Shown here: positions 25,831-37,941 of the stretch, piece by piece
Numbering within the stretch: the stretch's first letter is position 1
Layout: each line of letters opens with the position of its first letter
Assembly: GCA_016215625.1 (NCBI GenBank)
Contig: JACRIW010000090.1
Location: 1-64,000, forward strand
Length of the DNA: 64,000 nucleotides
Reading direction: 5' to 3'
Source: Candidatus Eiseniibacteriota bacterium
GTDB lineage: Bacteria; Eisenbacteria; RBG-16-71-46
Made by a program: the position numbers and the translations under genes
The notes under the pieces: model-generated
What the model saw: the letters and a program-made list of their open reading frames with translations, nothing else
What the model was told of the DNA's origin: nothing
Database searches by the model: none

Positions 25831-27240
25831 ATGGCCGTCCTGCCAGTGCAACCGGAGGAGCAGACGCGTCTCTGGGAGCAAGTCCTCCTGTCCGTGAAGG
25901 CCCAACTCACCAGTCATCAGGCATTCGACACCTGGTTTCGCCCGATCGTCGCGCGTGAGCTGAGCCCCCAGCTGGTCGACCTCGAAGTTCCCAACGCCTT
26001 CTTCGTGGATTGGATCCACGAACACCACCTCAACACGCTTCGCCATGCCCTGTGCGAGGCGTTCGGCACCACCCCCGAGATCCGATTCACCCCTCGCGAA
26101 CCGATCGCGCTTCCGTCCCAGCCCGCTCCCGCGCCCCCCTCGGCGCCCGAGGTGCGAGCTGCGGCGGCTCCCGCGGAACCGAATCGCCAGCCGAGCGGCA
26201 AGCTCTGGCTCGAGAGCCAGCTCAATCCCCGGCTCACGTTCGATTCGTTCGTGGTGGGTGGCAGCAACCGCTTCACCCATGCCGCCTGTCGTGCGGTCTC
26301 CGAGAAGCCGGGCCTCGTCTACAACCCGCTGTTCATCTTCGGCGGTTCGGGACTGGGCAAGACGCACATGCTCCACGCGGTCGGGCACGCGTTGAAGCAC
26401 GCGCGTCCGGACGCGCGCGTGCATTACGTGCCGGCCGAGCGCTTCACGAACGAGATGATCTTCGCGATCCAGCACGGCCAGACGCTCGCGTTCCGCAACA
26501 AGTACCGCAACGTCGACCTGCTGCTGATCGACGACGTGCAGTTCCTGGCGGGCAAGGAAAGCACGCAGGAGGAGTTCTTCTACACGTTCAACGCGCTGCG
26601 TGACGCCCACAAGCAGATCGTGGTGACCGCGGACAAGGCCCCGAAGGACATCCAGGGGCTCGAGGATCGCCTCATTTCGCGCTTCAACCAGGGCCTCATC
26701 GCCGACATGAAGCAGCCGGACCTCGAGACCCGCATCGCCATCCTGCGCAATCGCTGCGAGCAGGAGGGCGCCGGCCTGCGACTGCAGGACGACGTGCTGC
26801 TGCTGCTGGCGGACCGCATCCGCGGCAACGTGCGCGACCTCGAAGGCTGCCTCGTGCGGCTGCTCGCGGTGGCGTCGCTGACGCATCAGGAAATCACGCT
26901 GGAACTCGCCGAGGACGTGCTGGCGCAGTACGTCAACGCCGAACCGGATCACCTCACGCCGGACCGGATTCTTTCGGCCGTGGGGGAGAAGTTCAACGTG
27001 AAGAGCGACGCCATCATCGGAAAGCGTCGCACGCAGATCGTGGCGCTTCCGCGTCAGGTGGCCATGTACCTCATGCGCCAGCTCACCGACCTCAGCCTCG
27101 CCGAGATCGGCCGTGTGTTCGGAGGTCGCGACCACACGACCGTGCTCTACGCGTGCGAGAAGATCGGCGAGCGCATCAACAGCGAGGATTCCTTCCGCGA
27201 GAAGATCGACGGATTGATTTCCACGCTGGCTTCGGGATAG
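25831..27240 (+). CDS. dnaA: Chromosomal replication initiator DnaA
   Basis: 469 residues from ATG 25831 (MAVLPVQPEEQ); an upstream in-frame start at 25702 would read through two DnaA boxes and is rejected. Domain I covers about 1-75, a Pro/Ala-rich linker 85-120, then AAA+ domain III with Walker A GGSGLGKT (about 171-178), Walker B LLIDDVQF (about 231) and sensor I, and DNA-binding domain IV with the signature GRDHTTVLYACEKI near 431. Binds the flanking boxes to melt the origin. Confidence 0.98.
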   Translation: MAVLPVQPEEQTRLWEQVLLSVKAQLTSHQAFDTWFRPIVARELSPQLVDLEVPNAFFVDWIHEHHLNTLRHALCEAFGTTPEIRFTPREPIALPSQPAPAPPSAPEVRAAAAPAEPNRQPSGKLWLESQLNPRLTFDSFVVGGSNRFTHAACRAVSEKPGLVYNPLFIFGGSGLGKTHMLHAVGHALKHARPDARVHYVPAERFTNEMIFAIQHGQTLAFRNKYRNVDLLLIDDVQFLAGKESTQEEFFYTFNALRDAHKQIVVTADKAPKDIQGLEDRLISRFNQGLIADMKQPDLETRIAILRNRCEQEGAGLRLQDDVLLLLADRIRGNVRDLEGCLVRLLAVASLTHQEITLELAEDVLAQYVNAEPDHLTPDRILSAVGEKFNVKSDAIIGKRRTQIVALPRQVAMYLMRQLTDLSLAEIGRVFGGRDHTTVLYACEKIGERINSEDSFREKIDGLISTLASG

Positions 27241-27600
27241 CTGTGCATAACCTGTGGATGGTTGGGGAGAGATTCGGCGGTTTCTCCCGGACGTGAACTC
27301 GTCGTGGAAAACCTCTGACTTCTCCCCAGCCTGTCCGCGCAGCACAACCCCTTCGCAGGCAACAAGTTGTACGCTCGCGATCGAGGTTCTCCCCGGAGAC
27401 CACAGCGCCTACTGTTTCTAACTCTTTTAATTATTGAAATTAAAGAACTTAGAAGCGGTTGGGGAGACGTGAAATCGCTTGCCTCCTCCGAGGGTGCTGC
27501 CTATGATGCGGCGGCCGCCGACCAGCCCCCGGAAGGATCCCTCCGCGGCTGTGGAAGCTGCGGCCCGACATGAAGTTCCTACCTGTCAGGGAGTGACCGT
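27241..27600. other. oriC: Origin region, right part: DnaA box and AT-rich unwinding candidate between dnaA and dnaN
   Basis: This 360-bp gap has no gene. TGTGCATAA (27242-27250) matches TTATNCACA exactly on the other strand and starts one base after the dnaA stop; TGTGGATGG (27253-27261) is weaker. At 27412-27455 there is the most AT-rich block seen in the window (TCTTTTAATTATTGAAATT), a strong candidate for the DNA unwinding element. Boxes on both sides of dnaA suggest a bipartite origin. Confidence 0.65.
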
Positions 27601-28748
27601 ATGGACCTCACCATCCAGCAGGGCGACCTCGCGTTCGCGGTGGGCCGCGCCCTGGGATCGGTTCAGCAGAAAAGCACCCAGCCGCTGCTCAGCTGCGTGC
27701 TGTTGGAGGCCGACAGCAAGGGCCTCCGCGTCACCGGAACGGACCTCGACGAAGGCACCTCGGTTCTCGTTCCGTGCACCGTGCGCACCCCCGGCAAGTG
27801 CTGCGTGCTCGCCCGCCATTTCCACGACGTCGTTCGCAAGATGCCGAAGGGCGCGCTGACGCTGGCCATGAGCGGCAGCCAGTGCGAAGTCCGGTATGCC
27901 GACGGCAAAGGCTGGTCGCGATTCCCCGCGCAGCCGGCGGACGAGTTCCCGCGCGTTCCGGACCTCAAGGGCGACATGCGCGTCACGCTCGAGGGCGAAG
28001 TGCTCGCCCGCATGATCGAGCGTTCCGCGTATGCCGCGTCCACCGAGCCCGCCCGCCCGCAGCTGAACGGCGTGTACGTGCACGGCAACGACAAGTTCAT
28101 CGCCTTCGTCGCCACCGACGGTCACCGCCTCGCGCGCACGTCGCGCAAGGGCGCCTTCGGAGAACTTTCGAAGGACGGCATCATCGTCCCGAGTCGCGTG
28201 CTGAACTCGGTCGCGAAGTTCGCGAACGAGGCCACGAGCCCGGTCGAGATGCGCATCGCCGACGCCCGCAACCACATCGGCTTCGCCACGCAGGTGGGGG
28301 AGTACCAGGTGCAGGTGTACGGCCGCCTGATCGAGGGGCAGTACCCGAACTACGAGCAGGTGATCCCGAAGGACAATCCGCGCGAGCTGGTCATGGCGCG
28401 CACCGACGTGATCGAGGCGGTGGACATCGTCGCCTCGCACGCGGACAGCAACACGCAGCAGATCCGGTTCTCCCTGCGTGACGGCAAGTTCTCGGTGTCG
28501 TCGGCCACGGCCGACTTCGGCGCCGGCGAACAGTCGGTCGAAGCGGAGTACAAGGGCGAGAACATGGAGATCGGGTACAACGCCAAGTACCTGCTCCAGA
28601 TCCTGCGCAGCATTCCGACGGAAAGCGTCACGTTCCGTCTCAAGACGGCCCTGTCGGCCGGCGTGATCGAGCCTGTGGGCGCGCTCGCGCAGACCGACGA
28701 GGACATGCTCTGCCTGATCATGCCGCTGCGTCTTCCGGACGCCGCGGG

Positions 28749-28752
<4 letters not shown>
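27601..28752 (+). CDS. dnaN: DNA polymerase III beta sliding clamp
   Basis: 383 residues with the three-domain clamp layout: MDLTIQQGDLAFAVGR at the start, the NGVYVHGNDKFIAFVATDGHRLARTS core of domain II and the LCLIMPLRLP C-terminal strand that forms part of the client-binding pocket. Encircles DNA and tethers polymerase III. SD AGGGAG about 7 bp before ATG. Its stop overlaps dciA by 4 bp. Confidence 0.97.
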
Positions 28753-30996
<2,244 letters not shown>

Positions 30997-30997
<1 letters not shown>

Positions 30998-31611
30998 TGC
31001 ACACGACCCTTCGCTCCACCGTGCTGTCGGCCGCGCTCGCGGCCCTGTTCCTCGCGGCGCCCGCAGGCGCCGCCCGCTGGATTCCGACCGATCTCGTGCT
31101 GGACGCCGGAGCCTCGTTCGCGACGACGGGCGATCCGAACGGGGGAGGAGCTTCGCTTCGCGCCGTGCCCCTTTGGCGCGTCACGGACCGCGTGTCGTTC
31201 GGCGTGGAGATCTTCGCCGACGACATCGGCACCGAGGCGCGCGACATGATCGACGCCAACGACGGTTCGTCGCGCGGCGTCGTCGCGCAGACGCACCGCT
31301 GGGTGTACGGCGGCGCGTGGCACGCCGACGGGGACCTGTATCGCGGCAAGCGCTGGAAGGCGGGCGTCTCTGGTTCGTGGGGTTACTGGCGCGTCGAGGA
31401 CGACGTGCGCGGCGATCTGCAGGCCGCGTTCAGTGGCGTGGGTTTCGGCGGCTCGGCGCACCTGCGCCGTTCCGTGTCGCGCTCGCAGGACCTCGGAGTC
31501 GCCGCCGGCTACGCGCGCGTCTTCTCGGACCGCAGCGCGGAGTTCGACCGTGTGGATCGCTACGCCTGGGGCGCGCTCGAGTGGCGCTGGTCCCTGGTGA
31601 AGCCCAACTGA
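30997..31611 (+). CDS. Predicted outer-membrane protein between gyrB and gyrA
   Basis: 204 residues with a signal peptide ending AGAA near 26 followed by alternating aromatic/Gly-rich strands (VSGSWGYWRVEDDVRGDLQ, RYAWGALEWRWSLV). No family recognised; probably a small beta-barrel. Its ATG shares one base with the gyrB stop (TGATG), so it is translated with gyrB, and gyrA follows 77 bp later. An envelope gene inside the gyrase operon is odd. Confidence 0.6.
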
Positions 31612-31688
31612 TTTCTCGCAGGACGGGCGAGGGCCCGCAGGACGTGGGCTCGCAGCGCGGCCGTCGCGTTCAAGGAAGGTGACAGGAC

Positions 31689-34190
31689 ATGGCACTGAAC
31701 GATCGCACGAAGATCGTCGACGTGAACATCGAAGCCGAGATGAAGACCAGCTACATCAATTACTCGATGTCGGTCATCGTCTCGCGCGCGCTCCCGGACG
31801 TCCGCGACGGCCTCAAGCCCTCGCAGCGGCGCATCCTGGTGGCGATGAACGACCTCAATCTCGCGCCGGGCCGCGGCTACCGTAAGTGCGCGAAGATCGC
31901 CGGCGACACGTCCGGCAACTACCATCCGCACGGCGAAGGCGTCGTGTACCCCACGCTCGTGCGCATGGCGCAGGACTGGGTGATGCGCTACCCGCTCGTG
32001 GACGGCCAGGGCAACTTCGGCTCGATCGACGGCGACGCGCCGGCCGCCATGCGTTACACGGAAGCGCGCCTCACCGCGCTGTCCATGGAAATGCTCGCGG
32101 ACCTCGAGAAGAACACGGTCGACTTCCGGCCCAACTACGACGAGACGCGCGAGGAGCCGACGGTGCTGCCGTCGGTCGTGCCGAACCTGCTCGTCAACGG
32201 CTGCTCCGGCATCGCCGTGGGCATGGCGACCGAAGTGCCGCCGCACAATCTCCGCGAGATCTGCGACGCGATCATCGCGGTGATCGACACGCCCGAGATG
32301 GGCGACGACGCGCTCGTGAAGATCGTGAAGGGCCCCGACTTCCCGACGGGCGGCATCATCTACGGCCTGCAGGGTATCGCCGACTGCTACCGCACGGGCC
32401 GCGGCATCATGAAGATCCGCGCCAAGGTGCAGGTCGAGGAGGGCAAGGGCGGCCGCATGAGCCTCGTGGCCACCGAGATCCCGTTCCAGGTGAACAAGGG
32501 ATCGCTCCTCGAGAAGATCGCGCAGATGGTGCGCGACGGGAAGGTCGCGGGCATCAGCGACCTCCGCGACGAGTCCGACCGCGACGGCATGCGCATCGTG
32601 ATCGAGCTCAAGAAGGACGCGAACCCGAAGGTCGTGCTGAACAACCTGTTCGTGCACACGCCGCTGCAGACGTCCATCGGCGCGATCATGCTCGCGCTCG
32701 TGGACAACCGTCCGCAGATTCTCACGCTGCGCGGCATCATCGACCAGTACATCCGGCACCGGCGCGTGGTCGTGAAGCGCCGGACCGAGTTCGACCTCGC
32801 CGAGGCCGAGCGCCGCGCCCACATCCTCGAGGGCCTCAAGATCGCGCTCGACCACCTCGACGAGGTGATCGCGCTGATCCGCAAGTCGAAGGACACCGAG
32901 ACCGCGCGCGAAGGCCTCATGAAGACCTTCAAGCTCTCGGAGATCCAGGCGAACGCGATCCTCGAGATGCGTCTCGCGCGCCTCACGGGCCTCGAGCGCG
33001 ACAAGATCGAGAAGGAATACCTCGAGGTCATCCAGCTCATCGAAAAGCTCCGTTCGATCCTCGCGAGCGACAAGAAGATGCTCGCGATCATCCAGGACGA
33101 GGTGCGCCACCTCCGCGACAAGTACGGCGACGAGCGCCGCACGCACATCGTCGCGGACGAAGGCGACATCAACTACGAAGACACGATCGAGCAGAAGGAC
33201 ATGGTGATCACGATCTCGCACGGCGGCTACATCAAGCGCCAGGAGATCTCCGCGTACCGTGCGCAGCGCCGCGGCGGCAAGGGCATCAAGGGCACGGGCG
33301 TGAAGGACGAGGACTACATCGAGCACCTGTTCATCGCGAACACGCACGCCTACCTGCTGATCCTCACGGACAAGGGCCGGTGCTACTGGCTCAAGGTCCA
33401 CGAGATCGAGCAGGCCGGCCGCGCCGCGAAGGGCCGCCCGCTCGTGAACTATCTCGAAGGCATGGGCCGCGAGGAGCGGGTGCAGAGCGTCGTGCCGGTG
33501 AAGGCGTTCGACGACCAGCACTTCCTGGTCTGCGCGACCCGGAAGGGCCTGATCAAGAAGACCGTGCTGTCGGCGTACGGCAACGTGCGCAAGGCCGGCA
33601 TCAACGCGGTGCTGCTCGAGGAAGGCGACTCGCTCATCGAGACGATCGTCACCGACGGCACGCAGGACCTGATCCTCGCCAAGAAGAAGGGCCTCGCGAT
33701 CCGCTTCCACGAGGACGAAGTCCGCGCGATGGGCCGCACGGCGTACGGCGTGAAGGCCGTGACGCTCGACGACGACGACGACGAGGTCGTGAGCATGGTC
33801 GGCGTGATGCGCCAGGCCACGCTGCTCGCCGTGACCGAGAACGGCTACGGCAAGCGCAGCGAGATCTCCGAGTACCGCGTCTCGCACCGCGGCGGCAAGG
33901 GCATCATCACCATCAAGACCACCGAGCGAAACGGCTACATCGTCGCCGTGAAGGAAGTCGTGGACGACGACGAGCTCATGATCATCACCCGTCAGGGCCA
34001 GATGATCCGCACGCCGGTGAAGGGCATCTCGGTGCTCGGCCGCAACACCCAGGGTGTCCGTCTCGTGAATCTCGCCGAAGCAGGCGAGGGTGGCGAGCTG
34101 CTGCCCGACGCGGTGTCCGGCGTCACGCGTGTGGTCTCGGAAGACGAGGACAACGGCGCCGCCGACACCACCGAAGCGACCGAAGAGTAG
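31689..34190 (+). CDS. gyrA: DNA gyrase subunit A
   Basis: 833 residues. Catalytic tyrosine in [10 protein letters not shown] (about 123), winged-helix QRDR at 79-89, coiled-coil, and a C-terminal beta-pinwheel with the GyrA box QRRGGKG near 526, which marks gyrase rather than topoisomerase IV; a second SHRGGKG blade motif lies near 735. The acidic tail ([16 protein letters not shown]) is typical of many GyrA. QRDR reads [11 protein letters not shown], so Gly84 and Pro88 occupy the positions of E. coli Ser83 and Asp87. AAGGAAGG precedes the ATG. Confidence 0.96.
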   Translation: MALNDRTKIVDVNIEAEMKTSYINYSMSVIVSRALPDVRDGLKPSQRRILVAMNDLNLAPGRGYRKCAKIAGDTSGNYHPHGEGVVYPTLVRMAQDWVMRYPLVDGQGNFGSIDGDAPAAMRYTEARLTALSMEMLADLEKNTVDFRPNYDETREEPTVLPSVVPNLLVNGCSGIAVGMATEVPPHNLREICDAIIAVIDTPEMGDDALVKIVKGPDFPTGGIIYGLQGIADCYRTGRGIMKIRAKVQVEEGKGGRMSLVATEIPFQVNKGSLLEKIAQMVRDGKVAGISDLRDESDRDGMRIVIELKKDANPKVVLNNLFVHTPLQTSIGAIMLALVDNRPQILTLRGIIDQYIRHRRVVVKRRTEFDLAEAERRAHILEGLKIALDHLDEVIALIRKSKDTETAREGLMKTFKLSEIQANAILEMRLARLTGLERDKIEKEYLEVIQLIEKLRSILASDKKMLAIIQDEVRHLRDKYGDERRTHIVADEGDINYEDTIEQKDMVITISHGGYIKRQEISAYRAQRRGGKGIKGTGVKDEDYIEHLFIANTHAYLLILTDKGRCYWLKVHEIEQAGRAAKGRPLVNYLEGMGREERVQSVVPVKAFDDQHFLVCATRKGLIKKTVLSAYGNVRKAGINAVLLEEGDSLIETIVTDGTQDLILAKKKGLAIRFHEDEVRAMGRTAYGVKAVTLDDDDDEVVSMVGVMRQATLLAVTENGYGKRSEISEYRVSHRGGKGIITIKTTERNGYIVAVKEVVDDDELMIITRQGQMIRTPVKGISVLGRNTQGVRLVNLAEAGEGGELLPDAVSGVTRVVSEDEDNGAADTTEATEE

Positions 34191-34196
34191 CGTTCG

Positions 34197-34235
34197 CGGC
34201 CGCGGCGCCTCCGGGCACCGCGGCCGTTTCTTTCC
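34197..34235 (+). terminator. Intrinsic terminator after gyrA
   Basis: CGGCCGCGG (34197-34205) pairs with CCGCGGCCG (34218-34226) around a 12-base loop, followed by TTTCTTTCC. It lies 6 bp after the gyrA stop and separates the replication operon from rex. Confidence 0.75.
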
Positions 34236-34240
34236 GTTCC

Positions 34241-34258
34241 TTGTGAAAACGTTCACCT
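34241..34258 (+). promoter_or_regulatory. Rex operator upstream of rex
   Basis: TTGTGAA-AACG-TTCACCT matches the Rex operator TTGTGAA-N4-TTCACAA at all positions but the last two of the right arm. It ends 48 bp before the rex start and just after the gyrA terminator, so it lies where a rex promoter should be. Suggests NADH-responsive autoregulation. Confidence 0.75.
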
Positions 34259-34306
34259 GCGGCTGCGTCCGCGGGAGCGGCTCCCCTCGCACCGATCGCC
34301 GATCCG

Positions 34307-34948
34307 ATGAAACGATTCTCCGAGTCCACCGTCCGCCGCCTGTCGCACTACTACCGCGTCCTCGAAGAGGTGCACGCGGAAGGGCAGCGCATGATCTCGT
34401 CGCACCTGCTGGCCGAGCGCGAGGACATCACCTCGGCTCAGGTGCGCAAGGACCTGTCGTACTTCGGATCGTTCGGACGGCGCGGGCTGGGCTACAACGT
34501 CGAGCACCTGCGCACCGAGATTCGCGCGATCCTCGGGCTCGACCGCCGCTGGCGCGTCGCGCTCGTGGGCGCCGGCCACATCGGCGCGGCGTTGCTCGCG
34601 TACCGCGGGTTCCGCGACCAGGGCTTCGACGTCGTCGCGGTCTTCGACTCGAGCGCCGAGCGCGTCGGCAAGACGCTCGACGAGCTGGTCGTGCAGGACA
34701 TCTCGAAGCTGCCCGAGTGCGGGGACATCGAGATGGGCGTCATCGCCACGCCCGTGCGCGCGGCGCAGGAGGTCGCGGACATGCTCGTCGCGGCCGGCGT
34801 GCGCGGGATCCTCAACTTCGCGCCGCGCAAGCTGCGCGTGCCCGAGGGCGTCGCGGTGCGCACGGTGGACATGACGATGGAGTTCGAGAGCCTTTCGTTC
34901 GCGCTAAGCCAGACTCGCGGCAAGAGCCGCCGGCGCGCCGGGGAGTGA
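34307..34948 (+). CDS. rex: Redox-sensing transcriptional repressor Rex
   Basis: 213 residues. N-terminal winged helix (STVRRLSHYYRVLEEVH, ITSAQVRKDLSYFGSFGRRGLGY) with the recognition helix well conserved, then a Rossmann domain with ALVGAGHIGAALL (GxGxxG) for NAD(H) and the C-terminal domain-swapped helix. Released from DNA by high NADH/NAD+. An operator match lies in its own upstream region. Overlaps the DMT carrier gene by 4 bp. Confidence 0.95.
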   Translation: MKRFSESTVRRLSHYYRVLEEVHAEGQRMISSHLLAEREDITSAQVRKDLSYFGSFGRRGLGYNVEHLRTEIRAILGLDRRWRVALVGAGHIGAALLAYRGFRDQGFDVVAVFDSSAERVGKTLDELVVQDISKLPECGDIEMGVIATPVRAAQEVADMLVAAGVRGILNFAPRKLRVPEGVAVRTVDMTMEFESLSFALSQTRGKSRRRAGE

Positions 34949-35832
34949 CGCCGCGCCGGAACGAGGGCCTGGCGGTCGCCGCCATGGTCACCGCCACACT
35001 GCTCTGGGGCGGGACGTTCGTGGCCATCCGGGACACCGTCTCGACCGTCCGCCCGACGACGCTCGTCTGCCTCCGCTTCACGGTGGCCGCGATCCTGTTC
35101 GGCCTGCTCATCGCCGCGCGCCGCCGGCTGCCGCCCGGGCGCGACCTGCTCGCCGGACTCTTCACCGGCTTCCTGATGCTCGGCGGCTACTGGTTCCAGG
35201 CCGAAGGGTTGCGCACCGCGTCGGCGGGAAGCTCGGCGTTCCTGACCTGCGCGGGCACGCTGATGGCCGCGCTCTTCGCGTGGCCGCTGCTCGGGCAGCG
35301 GCCGACACGCATCCTGAACGCCGGTCTCGTCCTCGCGTTCGCGGGATCGGCCATGCTCACGCTGCGCGAGGGCCTGCAGATCGGGCGCGGAGAAATGCTC
35401 ACGCTGATCGGCGCGTGCATCTACGCGCTGCAGATCGTGTCGCTCGCCAAGTTCGCGCCGACCGCCGACCCGCTCGCGCTCACGTTCGGCCAGTCGGTCG
35501 TGGTCGCGGGCGTGCTCGCGCCGTTCTCGGGTGACGCCGTTCAGACGCTGCGCGCGTTCGACGGCGCCGCGTGGGGGCGCTTCGCGTACCTCGCGATCGC
35601 GGGCAGCACGCTCGCGCCGCTGTTCCAGGTCTGGGCGCAGAGCGCGCTCAGCGCCGGACGCATCGCGCTCTTGTTCGCGCTCGAGCCGGTCTTCGCGCTG
35701 TTGTTCGCGCTCACGATCGGCGCCGAACGGTTCGCGATGCGCTGGTGGATCGGGGCGCTGCTGATCCTCAGCGCCGTCGTGCTCGTGGAGTGGCGGGCCG
35801 CGAAGTCCACTCGTCCGCCAGCCAGTTCGTGA
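34945..35832 (+). CDS. DMT-superfamily (EamA) transporter
   Basis: 295 residues from GTG 34945, overlapping the rex stop (GTGA). Ten hydrophobic segments in two EamA repeats: TATLLWGGTFVAIRDTV opens the first, and AYLAIAGSTLAPLFQVWAQ with ALLFALEPVFALLFAL ends the second. Likely exports a metabolite or amino acid; the substrate is unknown. Coupling to Rex hints at redox-linked expression. The last 65 bp overlap the 3' end of the convergent hydrolase gene. Confidence 0.82.
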   Translation: MTPRRNEGLAVAAMVTATLLWGGTFVAIRDTVSTVRPTTLVCLRFTVAAILFGLLIAARRRLPPGRDLLAGLFTGFLMLGGYWFQAEGLRTASAGSSAFLTCAGTLMAALFAWPLLGQRPTRILNAGLVLAFAGSAMLTLREGLQIGRGEMLTLIGACIYALQIVSLAKFAPTADPLALTFGQSVVVAGVLAPFSGDAVQTLRAFDGAAWGRFAYLAIAGSTLAPLFQVWAQSALSAGRIALLFALEPVFALLFALTIGAERFAMRWWIGALLILSAVVLVEWRAAKSTRPPASS

Positions 35833-37213
35833 GCCGTTCGCCGGACTTCGCTCCGGCGCGGAACAACGCGAAGCCTCGCCCGGTCCACTGCGAATCCGCG
35901 ACGCGCACCTGCCGGGACGGCAGCAGCGACGCGATGCGGTCCACGACCTCGTTCGCGTAGACGTCCTCGGGCCCCTGCTGGAAGAAGACCGGTGCGTGCG
36001 AGGCCGTGAGCACGGCGATCAGCCAGCCGCGCTCGGCGCCCGACGGCGTCGCGCCGGCGAGCACCACGGTGCGCACGCGCGCATCGTCGCGCGCGGAGAG
36101 GGCCGCCGCCATCGCGAGAGGGCCCTCGGCGATCACGCACACGCGCGCCGGGTCGGTGCGCATCGCGGCGGAGGCCGGCCCGATGGCCGCGGAAAGATCG
36201 CGGGCGAGCCGCTGCTGGAACGCGTCCTCGCGTGCGATCCAGGCGTGCGGGTGGGGGGTCGCGGCGGACGCCGAGCTGCGCGAGCCGCGGGGATCCACGA
36301 TCGCGACGCTGACGCCGGCGCGGTAGAGCTGCGAAACGAGGCTGTCGGCGCCGGCGAACGATTCGGCCTCCGGTGACACGGCCAGCAGCGCGAGCGGCGC
36401 GCCGGGGCGTGTGCGAAGCAGCCACACCGTGATCCGTGCGCCGTCGGCCGCACGCACCGTCGTGGCGACGAGCGGCGCTCCCGCCGCGGAGACGGCGAGC
36501 GCCGAATCGGCGCGCCGCGCGAACTCCGCAGGAGTCGCGATCTTCACGCCCCGGCCGCGCGCGAGCCGCACGAGCGCGGTGTCGCGGCCACGCGACGACG
36601 ACAGCGCGCGCGTCAACCGCGCGGCGCCCTCGGCGGCGTGACCGTGTTCGAGGAGCAGTGGTGCGAAGCGCGCGGTCCACAGCGCCTGCCGCGGAATCGG
36701 CGCCTTCGGCGTGAGCAGGTCGCCGGGGCGGTCGAGCACGGCGCGGCAGGCCGCCGCGGGATCGCCCGCCAGGGCCGTGGCCCACGCGGCGCGCAGGCGC
36801 ACGTCGGCACCGCGCGGCGTGCGGTCGGCCGCGAAGCGCTCGAGCACCGGCGCGAGCAGCTTCGCCGCCTCGGCGCCGTCGGCGCGCGTTCCGCGCAGCA
36901 TCAGCAGGTCCGCGAGGGCGAGCGCGTCCTCGGCGTTCGCGCGTACGGCGTGGGCCCGGCGGTAGGCGGCGATCGCGGCGTCGCGCTCGCCCGAGCGTTC
37001 GTGGCTCACGCCGATCCAGTACCAGGCCTCGGCCGCGTCGAGCGAATCGGTGGCCGCGATCGAGTCACGGTGCGCGGCGAGTTGCGCGCGCAGGTCCGCG
37101 GGGTCCTTGGCGCGGTAGAGCAGGTTCTGCACGGGCGAGGGCGGCAGGTAGGCGAGGGCCGTGGCGGCGCACACGAGCGCCGCGGCCAGGATCGTGAGGA
37201 CGCGTCGCTTCAT
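35768..37213 (-). CDS. Signal-peptide TPR protein with alpha/beta-hydrolase-like C-terminus
   Basis: 481 residues from ATG 37213. Signal/anchor segment (VLTILAAALVCAATALAYL), TPR-like helices at about 60-200 (AAEAWYWIGVSHERSGERDAAIAAYRRAHA), then a region from about 260 with hydrolase-like strands (PLALLAVSPEAESF, GVSVAIVDPRGS, RVCVIAEGPLAMAAAL) and a late GRGF. The nucleophile motif G-x-S-x-G is not intact (AEGPLA), so catalysis is doubtful. Its start overlaps the ABC ATPase by 4 bp, so it belongs to that operon. Confidence 0.55.
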   Translation of the reverse strand: MKRRVLTILAAALVCAATALAYLPPSPVQNLLYRAKDPADLRAQLAAHRDSIAATDSLDAAEAWYWIGVSHERSGERDAAIAAYRRAHAVRANAEDALALADLLMLRGTRADGAEAAKLLAPVLERFAADRTPRGADVRLRAAWATALAGDPAAACRAVLDRPGDLLTPKAPIPRQALWTARFAPLLLEHGHAAEGAARLTRALSSSRGRDTALVRLARGRGVKIATPAEFARRADSALAVSAAGAPLVATTVRAADGARITVWLLRTRPGAPLALLAVSPEAESFAGADSLVSQLYRAGVSVAIVDPRGSRSSASAATPHPHAWIAREDAFQQRLARDLSAAIGPASAAMRTDPARVCVIAEGPLAMAAALSARDDARVRTVVLAGATPSGAERGWLIAVLTASHAPVFFQQGPEDVYANEVVDRIASLLPSRQVRVADSQWTGRGFALFRAGAKSGERLTNWLADEWTSRPATPRARRR

Positions 37214-37941
37214 TCGGCGGCTCCTTCGGTGACCATGTCGAGAAATGCGCGTTCGAGAGGGCTGTGCTCCTCGGCGCCCGCGCCCCATGCGGCGCGCGCC
37301 AGTTCGCGCGCGACGCGTCCGCGGCGGAGCATGACGACCCGGTCGCAGAGCCGCTCGACCGTTTCGGTGACGTGACTCGAGAACAGCACGGCGCAGCCTT
37401 CGCGCGCGCGCGTGCGCAACTCGGCCTTGGCCGCGAGCGCCGACGGCGCGTCGAAGCCCTCGAGCGCCTCGTCGCAGAGCAGCACGGCGGGGCGGTGCAG
37501 CACGGCCGCGACGAACGACAGCTTCTTGCGCATGCCGTGCGAGTACCCGCGCACGGGATCGTCGAGGCGCTCGCCCAGGTCGAGGGCGCCGGCGAGCGCG
37601 CGCACGCGCGCCTCCGCGGCCGCGGGTTCGAGCGCGCGCACCGACGAGACGAACGACAGGTACTCGGCCGCCGACAGCTCTTCATGGAACGCCGGCTCCT
37701 CCGCCGCGTAGCCGAGCGCGCGGCGCGCCTCGAGCGGCGAATCCCAGACGTCGTGACCGGCGACGCGCACGCGCCCCGCATCGGGCGGCTGCAGCCCCGC
37801 AGCGGTGCGAAGCAGCGTGCTCTTGCCCGCGCCGTTCGCGCCGAGCAATCCGACGATCTCGCCGGGCTGCACGGTGAACGACACACCGGCGAGCGCGACG
37901 CGTGGGCCGTAGCTCCGCTCCAGTCCCGCGATCTCGAGCAT
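37210..37941 (-). CDS. ABC transporter ATP-binding protein (ABC-2 type)
   Basis: 243 residues from ATG 37941. Walker A GANGAGKST, Walker B VLLCDEALEGFD and the H-loop SSHVTE are present. The signature reads YSHGMRKKLSF instead of LSGGQ, as in several bacterial ABC-2 ATPases. Works with the overlapping membrane protein encoded upstream. TGATG overlap with the permease stop. Confidence 0.87.
   Translation of the reverse strand: MLEIAGLERSYGPRVALAGVSFTVQPGEIVGLLGANGAGKSTLLRTAAGLQPPDAGRVRVAGHDVWDSPLEARRALGYAAEEPAFHEELSAAEYLSFVSSVRALEPAAAEARVRALAGALDLGERLDDPVRGYSHGMRKKLSFVAAVLHRPAVLLCDEALEGFDAPSALAAKAELRTRAREGCAVLFSSHVTETVERLCDRVVMLRRGRVARELARAAWGAGAEEHSPLERAFLDMVTEGAAE

Noticed and set aside
31560..34292. 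910-residue minus-strand frame opposite gyrA
   Set aside because: Composition (His/Val/Arg/Asp-rich) is that of a reverse-strand shadow of gyrA; there is no domain.
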